From contig JABANP010000877.1 in assembly GCA_013115135.1 (NCBI GenBank), forward strand, positions 1-13,656: a DNA stretch of 13,656 nt, read 5' to 3'. The position numbers and the translations under genes were made by a program. Origin of the DNA: Perkinsus olseni. Taxonomy: Eukaryota; Perkinsozoa; Perkinsida; Perkinsidae. Below the pieces are notes generated by a model. It made no database searches, had not been told where the DNA came from, and worked only from the letters and a program-made list of their open reading frames with translations. This document shows positions 1-9,749 of this stretch, piece after piece; the first letter of the stretch is position 1, and each line of letters opens with the position of its first letter.

Positions 1-1775
1 CCAATCACCGCACCAGGCCCTCTCTTTTCAGTCCAGGAGCCCGGCCGGCTTCCTGAGCTTTCTACGATATTTTCGCCAGAGCACGCATGCGCAAATATCT
101 CTGTCCAGCTCTATAGACCCGTGGCGCGGGTTTTCGTGGCGTGAGACATTTCCTCTGGTAGGCAGTGGTAGCTGCGGCTACCAGCTGATTCGATGCTGTA
201 CCGTAGGCCGCCGTGCGACAAAACCGGAGCTCGGCTGTCGATATGCGGCAGGGCCCCGCCGTAGTGTTCACTCGTTCACATGCCCCACGGAGCCTGGAGG
301 TCCCTCATCAAGTGTCCTGCTACCAGCGGGAGCGAGTCGCGCAGAGCTGCCGACGATCTATCGGGTCTGGTGGGGAGGGTTCTTTCTCCGAAAGGCACCA
401 AGCTGGGCTCCGAAACTTCGCTGCCCAAATCCACCGCGGTGTAGCTCACATTGATACCGCCTCATTGGGCTGTAGATATCGGTTGATAGCCCAGATGCGC
501 CACGTAGCATTTGATACGACCCACGGGCCCGCGGTTCGGTGCGTAAACTTATGACAATCCTCGTCGGCTTTGAGGCCGCCCTGATTTCAGGTTCTTCTTC
601 TTTCACCTCCTCGTACGTGGTTTGAAAACCCGTCATTATCATCGCAGCTGAAGAAGTTGCTCTGCGTGAGTTTGTGCGAGACGCAGCTGGGTGTCCAAAC
701 GCTCGACACTTTCAGGAATCTCTGCGTCAACTGCCGCTGCGAAGATTTGCTCTCTCGAACTTGGCGCGAAGCATCACCGGCGGCTCAACCACGATTGAGT
801 CGCTCCAGCGGATAACCGGAGAGTCTAGTGGGAGCACCTTCGCTGAGCCAGGTTTCATGCCAAACGATAGAATGGTTCCAGTTCGGTACGCACAGCCTAG
901 ATGGGTCTGAGCTCCGTGGCGGGGAGACCACCTGGCCTCGAAGAAAATCGGCGACTGCTTTGAGGTGTGCGCGCATCGATTGGGTTTGCTTCTTCCAGCT
1001 CTGCCGCTTCGGCAAAAGGCAGGATGATACGCCTGGCCGAAGCCGAGGATTGCGGAGTTGTCCCGCATCACTGAGCGTTCCGCACTGGGTGGCAGCAGTC
1101 TACCGCAGCTCTCGCACTCTGTCCTACCGACTCGGAGCTCGTGCTCTCGGCGAGGCCCGTCGCAACGGTGGCGCTTTAGATGCTCCCTGGGTTGCGCGTC
1201 TTGAGAGGACCTCTCCGCTGACCTCTTCGGGAGTGCCGCCGGATCGTTTTCACGGATTCCACGCTCAAACGATTGATGCGAATGCTTATCCGCACTCGCA
1301 GCTCCTGCGGTGGGAGGCGTTAGAAGTGTCAGCGTGACCGGTGGAGTTCTGGAGTGAGGCTGCCGTGGCTGATGCATGAACACGGAGCGGCAGCCAGGCG
1401 GCGCTACCGGTCGTCCCTCCCACATCAGGGCGGCCATCCACAACGGAATCGGCGGGGACGTCTTGGTCGGAGTTCTCGGTGGGTGCGACCGGAGTCAATT
1501 GTTGCGTTCGAAACACCGGTCTTGCGGTACTCGACGAGCTCGCCGTAGATCGCCGTCACTCCGGTATAGCTCCGAGAGCGCAGTCTCGAGCTGATTCCAG
1601 CCTGCAGAGAGACGCTCCAGCAGAGAACTCCTTCCTGGCGCAGCATAGCCGAACTCGTCGTCAAAGCATAAAAGTTGAAAAGACGATTGAGCACCATAGT
1701 TCCTCTACAAGAGTCGGGCGTGTCGACGAGGAGTTCTGAGTGTTGCTCTCTGTTTGATCCTCGCATGCGGTGCAT
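1..1775 (-). CDS. Partial multi-exon gene, coiled-coil and low-complexity protein, unknown function
   Basis: I do not recognise this protein. Read from right to left, a possible start ATG lies at 1775-1773. A 58-codon open stretch at 1704-1531 follows a TTGTAG acceptor and contains an amphipathic helix (LLERLSAGWNQLETALSEL). A serine, threonine and proline-rich stretch ends at 1339 and joins in phase 1, across a 34-base intron (1338-1305) with a CTAAC motif and a CCCACCGCAG end, to an exon at 1304-1128 full of charged residues (it includes RSAERSSQDAQPREHLKRH). More helical or acidic stretches lie near 1010-945, 740-640 (VERLDTQLRLAQTHAEQLL) and 630-560 (TTYEEVKEEEPEI). The 238-codon open frame at 1443-727 is probably an accident of exons and introns sharing a frame; only its 1304-1128 part looks coding. 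Several exon joins are unresolved, including the one leading into the 1339 exon. Below about 350 I see little. The gene probably continues off the left edge. Confidence 0.5.
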
Positions 1776-2510
1776 GTTTCTAGCGACGTATCCAAACTAC
1801 GTTAGCACTGTCGCGTAGAGTTCGTGAACTCGGTTCAATATTCATTAACGCTGGTCATTCAGCCAATAAATGCTCGTGACAGTGCATCACGTATGATCAG
1901 GTCAGCGATGAAAATAGATTTCTTTATTCATCATGAAACCGCGTGCATTAGCGAAGTCCTCAGCGCCCAGTGCTATGAGTTTTATATCAACGCGCATTTC
2001 GCGCGCTTCATTCTACAGTTAGAATGTCGTTTTGATAGTTAGCGTCATCATAGCTGCAAAACGATTGAGCTGTCTGTGTAACTATGACTAGAAAATTCAT
2101 CTGCGGAAAACCTACTAATCCCTTGGTGACTTTGTCTTCACTCAGCTCTGCATTGATAGTATGGACTTTCATGCATTGAAAGTCGTTGAAGTCAAAACAG
2201 TGCCGCGCACGGAACGTCGAAAGGGCTCTGCCCAGCCATGACGACTGCTGGGGCATAGCGTTTCTCATCCGCGTGGTTCGATCGCCGCGGGCTCGATCGG
2301 ATAAATTACGTCAAAATGTCGGTGCGAGGGTCTCGGTGTCCCGGGTGCCGTGAGTATCAGTGAAGAAAATGTCGGCTCGATATGTGCGGACGCCCGGGTC
2401 AATGGAGTCTGAAAGTCCCGCGTCGATTCTGCATCGATTTTGATTTCTAATTTCAGGTTTATTGAAAGAAAAACCCGTGGAAAGGCTGTTGGACGCGCCC
2501 AACTGGAACC
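1776..2510. other. Spacer between two minus-strand genes
   Basis: This stretch is richer in A and T than its surroundings. It should hold the 3' untranslated region of the gene ending at 2511 and the upstream region of the gene starting near 1775. Short open frames exist, such as one on the minus strand at 2268-2008 and one on the plus strand at 1824-2042. Neither combines plausible composition with good splice signals, so I do not call them genes. I see no RNA gene or repeat here. Confidence 0.45.
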
Positions 2511-5500
2511 CTATCGCAGCACGCGCACAAACCAGCGCAAACCACGCTTGCACGGCATCATGCCATGATCATCTCGATCTCTATCTTGGCTCTCATTTCC
2601 CTCATCGCTTGAACGCAGCTGCTCACTGCGTTTGCTGCTGCAGGCGCGAAACTCGGTTCCTGAAGTACCTTTAATTCCGTGAGACAACATTGTGCGGACG
2701 CCGTCAATGATGAGAAGGAAACTCACTCGTGCCTGGGGACTCGATTGACGAAGTTGAACGTTGATGAGAGCGCATCAGCGAACTGGAGTTAGTAGAGCCA
2801 GAATTTCCGATTGCCCGCATAGCCGACACCCGAAGGGCCATGCCTGAGCAGTTGGAACGCTCGACTCGTGAACGAGAACGCGGCTGCAGCGACCATAGAA
2901 GATCTGCGGCATGAAGCGTACTGGGTAGTGCATAGCACTGACCACGTCGCTCATCTTCTTGTAAAGTTGGCTTATCATTTCCCGATGGCTCCAGGCCTAT
3001 CAGCATCCATACTTCTCTGTATCGCTTCATCCACCAGCCTGAATCTTAGAGATCCGACCTCATCTGCTAGTGTCAAGACCGACCCTCGGATATGCCTCTG
3101 CAGTTTAGGGTCCCTCATCATGTCCTCTTGCTTTTCAACACGCATATTGAGTTCTATCAAAGATCCCATCATACGACGCAGACGATCAGCGGTCTCTGCC
3201 GACTTCGAGTCAATCTGAACCGCTATAATCTCCGAGTGTTCTGTCGAGCACTGCGTCACCTCTGCCTTGACAAATTCTATTTGCATTTCTCATCCTCTTC
3301 TGTGGACGACTGCACGCTCTTGACGTGGCAGTCAAGCTGAAACTCCATCACTGTATGCGGCAGGGCGGAGTGCCACACCCACCTCCTCCGTGATTCGCAT
3401 AAGGTCAGATTCGAAGCCCCGCATTATCGAGCTCCGCGACTCAGCTAAGCTCTCCGTCGTTCGTTTCTGATTCGAATTGCTCAGAGAAGCCACCTGGCGA
3501 GATCCTACTTCCAACTCGGTTATTTGCTCGGTGATGAGCTTGCTGCTGTTCGCAGACAACGTTAACCTTCTCTTTGTAGTCAGCCTGAGGCTACTCCCCG
3601 ACCCAATGGGGAGTCACGAAACAGATTACGACGGTTTTATCAAGCTCTGCGCTCTGCGTTGTGAGGCTGTTCAACTCGCTGTATACGACCAACTTTGTCT
3701 GATAATTCTCTATTGTCCGCCTTGGACTTTTTCTGAATCGTTACGTACCTGAGTGGTCGTGACTCATGACCAGCTGTGCGTCACTGGCTCACGTTCTCAA
3801 AGAGCACTTTTTGAAGTCAGTTTCAGGGACTTCTTCAGTTCATCGTGACGATCACTCACGCTGTTGATGCTCGCTTCAAGCGTTCTCGAAAGCTCTTGCT
3901 CCTACACACGATACTTTCCCATCGCAGAGCTCGTAGCAAAGCACAGCACAACACGGAGGCAATGTAGCCGGTCGACTCGCCACGAGCTCGTCAGGGACAT
4001 CGTGAGCGTAAACCCACCCTGCGATGCGCTTCAGCTGCATTTTTTCTTAACTTCGCCTAGCGTGGTCCTTCAAGCGCTGCGTCTGGCTATTTATCGCGTG
4101 GGAAGTCTGGAGAGAGTAGTGCTCCGACAAAGGCCGCAGGACAGACTGCCCACTTCCCTCTGAACGCTTCCAGTTCCCCTTGGAGGTATCGATTCGCTGG
4201 TTGACAGCGTTCAAGCTGTCCTGTGTCTCGGAGCGCATGGACGCTAGTCGGACATCCGGGTTCGAAGCTGAGTCGAAGCAAGGATGGTCGACAGCGTCGT
4301 GTCGAACAGTCCCTGCATAGGTTCCAGAGACGGCTGCTTACCTGCGAGCTTCCTTTCTATCTGTTGCAGCTTCAGTTTCATTTCGACATCACACTCACGT
4401 GGAGGCGATCGCTCTCGGTGATCTGTCGAGAGCAGATCTTTACTCGAAGCCTGCTAGCCACGTGAAACAATAGGACTGAGTGGCCTACTTGAAATTTTGT
4501 CAAGGCTTTCCGATTCGAATTGACGCAACCGATCTTCGACGTGGACGAGTATCTGCACGCACGTCTACGAAACTGCATGCCTTGTTAAGTCCGACCTGCT
4601 GTTTGAGCCGGCTGGGCGACATCTGTCCCTCTCCTGGTTGACCCAGCATAGCTTTGGACTCCACTTCCTCGAACCGGGAGGACAAGTCTGCTAAAGTAGC
4701 TCGCATAGGGTCCAGCGCGTCTGTGAATCTCTCCGTGCTTCTCCTGATCATAGGCAACCGGTGGTTTCAAACGAGCTCCAGAGCTTCCGCGCTCAATAGT
4801 GACACGCGCGTGACGCTATGCGGAATTCCCAGGCGAACCGTAGGACAGTTCTAGCCGGTTATTGACATAACAATCATGAAGCTGAATACAAGTGAAGAAG
4901 CTGGCCTCTGAGGCTCAACAGCAGATGCCTTCGAGCTCCAGGGCTTCCTCGCTCAATAAAGGGCAGACATAACGTGAGGCTATTTTACTGCAAGAACCCG
5001 CACGAAAAGGTGGTGTACCCCACCTGAGCAGTGCTTCGATCTTGGAAACTCGTTGATTGATTTCTGCTCCCTCCTTGCTGAGTCGTTCGCCAAAGTCTGC
5101 GCTGCTTCTTTCCACCACTGCAAAAAGATGAGCTCGCATCCGATAGATTCCCACGTTATAGAAGTATGAGGAATAGCGGAGTGCGAGGATTGAATCACCC
5201 TTGTTGAATTCATCCGACAGCTTCTTCTCAAGCTTCTGCAAATGTCTTCCCGAGGCCTCCGTCATCTGCAGGCTCAAATTGGACCGAAGGACCTTCAGGG
5301 CTTGTCCAACATCCTGATTGAAAAGTCATAGTTGTCTCGATAAGAGTGTGCGAGAAGAGCTAGACTTGCACCATGCCAGAGCCGCTCAGGTCTGCGTCCG
5401 GCGTGATGGAGAACCCACTTACAGGGGGTGTAACACGAATGCTACTGCGAGCTCACAGTTCTATGATGCCTTCCCCACCTGCTCAGTCTTGGCCTCGCTC

Positions 5501-6934
5501 TCTCTCACTATATTGACGAGCTCTTCCACCTGCTGCTGAACATGCCGAGTTAGCTTGTCCTCAGTCCCTCGTCTCTCATCAACTTCTCTGGCGAAATTCT
5601 GAGCATCTCGGTGGTTCCAGGACCACGATAAGTCAGCGGTCGGGGCCCGAGCCTCGGGCTATGCAGCACCCCATTTCGACTTAACGATCCGGTTACGAGC
5701 AGTAGAGCATGCAATAGAAGTTCCATCGGTATTCGTCTGAATCCCCGAACCGAATCCGGAAGACAGATTTGAAACAGAACATGAGCACAGACGAACCTTT
5801 GCGAGCCTCTCTAGCTGCCCGGTCAGCTGCTGGCACTTCAGCGACAGCTCTGCTATGCTCCTCTCGACCTCGGAAGAAGCAGTGCGACGCGACGGCTGCT
5901 CACAGCAAGACTTCTTAACGAGGAGACGGGTTAGTTCTCACTTGGCCTGCTGCCCAGGACCGACTCAACGGGCTGTGAGTTGCGTTCTTCGAGCTCGACA
6001 GGCCGGCAGCGCTCAGGAGATGCGTTCGGCTCGGTGAGGGAGAGCCTTTGTGGGATCCTGAGGAGAAGTGCTCTGAAGTACCCCGTATGCTTGTTCGAAG
6101 TGCCCAAGCGCTCCAGGCTAGGAACGATGAGCGTAGATCACTGTTCCCCAAGCAGCAGCCGAGGCACACTCAATGAAGCGTACTCGTTGCCGTGGCCTTC
6201 CGGGACGAAGGGGAACTCCTGCGACCGTAATCCGAGTCGGCCCGCATTGGGAAACTCAAATGATGGCACAAGTTCTCTGTGATAACCGCTTGGAGCACCA
6301 GGCTTGGTGCGTGAGCCAGCGTTCGAGAGCCGTGAAAACCGATCCGCGTAGCGTAGGGGGTATTCGGGCTTAGTCTCCACAAAATAAGCAGGCTCATCCC
6401 GACGTCCACTGTAACACTGAACCCTTGTTCGAGTCAGGAGAGGGCGTGAGCATCATATGGGGTCTCAGTATGTAGATTATTGCATAGGTCAGACTCTGAT
6501 GATTAGCCGTACTGTCGAGACCGGAGGAGGAATGATCGTCCGAGTGCCGCTGAGAACTCGAGTCCAGAGAACTGTGACATGTGGCATCGTCAGGCACTCT
6601 ACTGATCTCTAAAATTACGTGGGCAAGTTCAAAGCTCGACTGAGAAGTAGACCAAGTTGTGAGATGGGGACGATACCTGAGAATTAAATTGATCAACGAT
6701 TCAGCCAATTTCGAACAAGTCTTGAGTTCGTTGACCAGGAGAGAGTCACCACGGCAGCACGCGTCATGAGTCAGGTGGCCAGTAATGAGTTCCTCCGTTA
6801 GCTTGACACCTTTCAAGATGTACTTCTCAAATTGACTGTAAATTGAACCTCATTTCGCTGATAGCGGGCGTCGTGAATTCGAGCTCGTTCCCAGTCTTAC
6901 GACGTACGACTTACGTTGAAAAAATTCCACACAT
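2511..6934 (-). CDS. Large coiled-coil protein, about twenty exons, unknown function
   Basis: The function is not recognisable. The model starts at ATG 6934 (MCGIFST), with exons 6934-6915, 6835-6677, 6408-6184, 6117-5942, about 5868-5797, 5658-5479, 5313-5199, 5117-5024, 4743-4596, 4552-4489, 4422-4342, about 4267-4050, 4018-3984, 3901-3860, unresolved pieces at 3750-3290, 3276-3059, about 3038-2727 and 2668-2511 (stop TAG). Most joins match in phase. The first quarter is polar and proline-containing (VETKPEYPLRYADRFSRL). From about 5870 to 3060 nearly every exon encodes heptad-like helix, for example QVEELVNIVRESEAKTEQ, HLQKLEKKLSDEFNK, EINQRVSKIEALLR and KLKLQQIERKLA, which suggests a long parallel coiled coil used in a scaffold, cytoskeletal or tethering role (inference). 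The last two exons are serine-rich, then acidic (DEGNESQDRDRDDHG), ending in a basic amphipathic tail, CKRGLRWFVRVLR. No membrane span or signal peptide is seen. The join between the exons at 5942 and 5868 is off by one base; an acceptor just before 5849 would repair it. Confidence 0.68.
4772..4984. repeat. Two diverged direct copies inside an intron
   Basis: Positions 4772-4798 and 4932-4958 agree at 25 of 27 bases, and looser similarity continues to about 4819 and 4984 (offset 160). Both lie in the 280-base intron 4744-5023 of the coiled-coil gene, whose flanking exons join in phase 2 without them. Read on the minus strand, each copy could encode a leucine and glutamate-rich piece (LLSEEALELE and LLSAEALELV) preceded by an ATAG that could be an acceptor. 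They could therefore be decayed or optional exons instead of plain intron sequence. Confidence 0.6.
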
Positions 6935-6935
6935 G
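6932..6935. other. Shared CATG at the starts of two divergent genes
   Basis: The ATG at 6933-6935 on the plus strand opens the membrane-protein gene. The ATG at 6934-6932 on the minus strand opens the coiled-coil gene. The four bases CATG contain both. The minus-strand first exon has an in-frame stop just upstream and a perfect GTAAGT donor after 20 bases. The plus-strand first exon ends at a GTAAAT donor after 76 bases. If both starts are real, the 5' leaders overlap each other's coding sequence and there is no separate promoter spacer. One start may be wrong. Confidence 0.4.
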
Positions 6936-8465
6936 AGCGATCGTGATTTCAACTACCGCACTGACCGGACAACCGGCCGAAAGGGACAGGAAACAGAGGG
7001 CGCATGGGGTAAATCACGAATACCCGGGTTTGACTGAATAAGTTCACGGAGGAAGCTCAGCTCCCTTCGATTCGCTTCAACCAACTGAAGGAGTACTGTC
7101 CAACGCAAAGCGAGGACGCCCGCAAACAACAATTAACAAAATCCATGAGTTCGGATGAGCATGAGTAAGGCGGCCATATAGTTCTGCTTCTTCTGAGTCC
7201 TGCAACGACGCCTGCGGATTGAACACAGACGATGAAGGATACAAGCTCCATCAGAAAAATCCGATTCTCGGATGGAATGGTATTGGGAACTTCTCGGGTG
7301 TCTCGGTGTCCCTCTTCGGAAGAAACATGCTGGGCCAGTGTTTTGCCAAGGCGTACGCACCTACTCACAGCGACAGCTGAGCTCTGGCATGTTCGGGCGG
7401 TCCCACCTATCTTGTCTTCTAAGTGCCGCGGAACTATTGTAGGCAAGGCACGCGAGTCCTCAGTCCTGGCCGCGGTATAGGTTGGGTGGACATCAGCCGC
7501 TAGCAGTATTGGACTCGACCGTGATCGGGCCAGAGTACAGGGGCCTGAGAGCCTGGACTCGAAGCGATTCATCCAAAGTGACTATGCTGGCGACAGTAGC
7601 CGGAGCATTACTCGTTGTGGTCCTCACGTTACTGACGTTCCTCATTGTGGCGAGGTAAGACTCGAATAGAACAGCAGAGGAAGGGGGATGATTGATAACG
7701 CAAGGTGAGGGTGTGAAGAAGCATACTGTACAGGTCGCCTATCATGCCTCGTCAGGTCAACGGTTGGGCGGGCATCGGAAGCTGAGACGAGGAAGGTCCA
7801 AAACTCTAGCTGGATAGAGGGCACTGTGCTCACTCTATTTGTGTTCTCTGGGACAAGGATCGGTAGTCGGCCAAATACTTGGCCATCTGCTCCTGAGGTA
7901 TTGCTTTTTTGTGAACACGAACAGGTCGAGCAAGGGCAAAACGGGTAGAAAAGATTCTCAACTTCTCAACGGTATTCGCCGAACAGCTCACCTTCAGAAG
8001 CTGCTTCAGTTGCATCTTACGCTCATGATGATGAACATGATCGTCTCCACTCGCCGCCATTGGAGTGTCAGATTGTCGAGGAGGTGAGGTACCTGACGGC
8101 GTCATGGCGTGGATGATGACCAGCCCGCCTCCGTGATCCGCGGCGCCGGAGGAGGTCAAGTTGGACCACTCCCATGCTGAGGACTTCGTGAGAGAGAGTA
8201 CTAATGCCCACCAATGCACACTCCTACTTCATCTTCCATAAAGCAAAATTTCACTGCAAGACTCACCCTGGTCCGATCTGTCTCCACAACTGCTGCCAAT
8301 GCTAGACTTGTCGCTGCTGACATCCGTGCATCGCCGCTTGTGCTCCGGAACACCCTCGAGCGACTCGCCGTGTGCCTCGTCACCAGAGATCAAACCGCTG
8401 CTCTCACTGAAAGCACGCTAGGGTCCGCCTTCTCAATCCGCAACGCAGATTTCGCATGCCACTGA
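6933..8465 (+). CDS. Single-pass membrane protein with serine-rich and acidic tail, unknown family
   Basis: I do not recognise the family. The model starts MSDRDFNYRTDR at 6933. Exons are 6933-7008; about 7056-7164; about 7181-7352 (contains KNPILGWNGIGNFSG and SLFGRNMLGQCFAKA); 7448-7654; 7858-7897; 7949-8083; 8161-8187; and 8244-8465, ending in TGA. The exon 7448-7654 ends in a strong transmembrane helix, TVAGALLVVVLTLLTFLIVA, directly before a GTAAGA donor. The next exons give a tail rich in serine and then in aspartate, glutamate and histidine (SPNSSPSEAASVASYAHDDE), and a 73-codon arginine and alanine-rich end. From 7448 onward all phases match. The intron 8188-8243 has GTGAGA, TACTAAT and CATAAAG. 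The start has no signal peptide, so the N-terminus may be cytosolic, but topology is not settled. The join after 7164 is uncertain: it would need a 17-base intron, or a donor near 7083. A minus-strand reading of 7830-8219 exists but explains less. About 320 residues in total. Confidence 0.62.
8188..8243 (+). other. Compact 56-base intron with a TACTAAT branch site
   Basis: The intron begins GTGAGA directly after the 27-base exon 8161-8187. It holds TACTAAT at 8199-8205, identical to the yeast branch consensus in the first six bases (TACTAA), and ends in a pyrimidine-rich stretch and CATAAAG. Both neighbouring exons are in phase 0 and open. It is a good example of the short introns of this genome and of a branch site unusually close to the donor. 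Confidence 0.6.
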
Positions 8466-8720
8466 AATGGCCTCGGCGTTTCGCTACATAAGGCCTCCCC
8501 TGGCCTCACCTCAACTCGGGCTCATCATCTTCCCCGTCAATCCGCAAACGTTTGAATCGTTGCCGTACCACCGACACAGCCGGGGAGGCGTCATCAACCT
8601 CTGGGCAGCCTTGCGGTGCTGAGTGTCCTGAAATTGTGAGCCCATGCGGCTGCTGGCTGGAATTGTCAACGACGGTTGCCAACTGTCGGTTGGAAATACA
8701 ACGTCGATCATCGACATTAG

Positions 8721-9749
8721 TAGGGGGCGTCACCTACGGGTTGGCTGTAAAACATCGTCGATGTGTTGAGGCTCTGATTTTCCCGGGGACTGCGGACCAT
8801 AGCGCATGTAAGGTTCGCAAGCTCTATGCAACTGAATGGTCCATGCTGGCTTGGGCTCATCAGTAGGCGGTCTACTCCTCCTCATTCATCTATGCCGCGG
8901 GGCCGATGTTTTCCGGGCGGCCAAATTTCAGTACAGCCATTGAAACACAATAGACGATTTTTCACTGAGAAAAACTCTCACAGTGTGCCGATGCTGTTGC
9001 GAGCGGCTGATCGTCAATAATACAACAAATGTCTGTGGGAATGCATACAGTGAAGACTTCACTCAAGAGGGACCCCAGTCGTAGTGGAGGTACTCGAGGA
9101 AGACGGCTCAACCTGCGGACCTGGGAGAAGGAGGAAGGTTCCTACCCGACAGCACAACACGAGCGGCTCACTATAATCTCCCAGCTCGACATCAGAGGGT
9201 TCTATGTGCCGATTGCCGATCACTTCCAGCTCAACAACCGAGCCACGGCGGCCGCAGGAGGCTATGCACTTCGAATATACCTACATTCCAAACAGCAGGC
9301 ATTCCTTAGTGTCAACACAGGGGAAGGGAAGACGATTCGTAATTGCTCTGCATCTCTACTGTATTCGCGAGCCGCACTCGTCTGGAGGATGATGCGCTTC
9401 GCTCCGCTGTGCTCGCGACGCGGCTTTGAATCACATGGCTTAGCACACCGTAGTGCTGCGTCGTACGTCCCTCTCCGAAACACCCGAATAGCACAGCATC
9501 TCTAAACGCGCGAACGGTGATGGTTGCGACCGGATTGTCGCTACTTGCGAGGCCTTTGATAAACCGTTTATCGAAGAGCTATTCGCCTCGACACTGTCTC
9601 CATCGAAGAAGATTTTACGCAGAAGATGTAGCGACAGTCGATCCCAGCGCTCCGGTGCTGACGGAGTTTATCACTATAAAACAGGACCGTGTGACCACTG
9701 GCTGCCTACTCCTAGCTATGGCAAGAGCGAGAAATGTATATCTTCCTAG
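8721..9749 (+). CDS. Plus-strand coding segments of unresolved gene, unknown function
   Basis: Two exons fit together well: 8721-8807 and 8864-8943, joined in phase 1 across the 56-base intron 8808-8863 (GTAAGG to ATCAG). They read RRCVEALIFPGTADHSA then LGGLLLLIHLCRGADVFRA, so the joined piece has a short hydrophobic stretch, and end at TGA 8941-8943 or splice out just before it. Further right, a 158-codon frame spans 9029-9505 with protein-like composition in its first two thirds. An open stretch without an early ATG runs 9492-9749 (includes EAFDKPFIEELFASTLSP). Positions 8466-8720 also have plausible plus-strand frames, but I could not join them in phase. These may be the rest of the membrane-protein gene, or a separate or decaying gene. 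Near 9322 the frame reads NTGEGKT, like the Walker A loop of SecA-type ATPases, and the expected following strand (FVIALHLY) continues only after a one-base shift. Confidence 0.35.

Noticed and set aside
727..1443. Longest single open frame, 238 codons on the minus strand, as one intronless gene
   Set aside because: Only its 1304-1128 part looks coding. A good acceptor with a branch motif sits at 1305 and a GTAGGA donor at 1127, so the length is probably chance.
1286..1775. Minus-strand 116-codon frame with ATG at 1775 as a complete small gene
   Set aside because: An overlapping frame gives a better amphipathic helix and another gives a phase-matched join to the next exon, so I treat it as part of the larger gene with an unsettled frame.
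4378..4578. GTGAGT at 4398 as a donor splitting the exon 4422-4342
   Set aside because: Reading through it in phase 1 from the previous exon gives a continuous coiled-coil exon ending at a strong GTAAGC donor, so the motif is probably internal.
6677..6934. Start MCGIF as the catalytic N-terminus of a class II glutamine amidotransferase such as GFAT or asparagine synthetase
   Set aside because: The residues after the first five do not resemble those families, and the rest of the gene is coiled coil.
7830..8219. Minus-strand gene in place of the plus-strand tail exons
   Set aside because: It has a fair GTGAGC donor and a helix-like stretch, but the plus-strand model explains four consecutive exons with matching phases and follows a clear membrane span.
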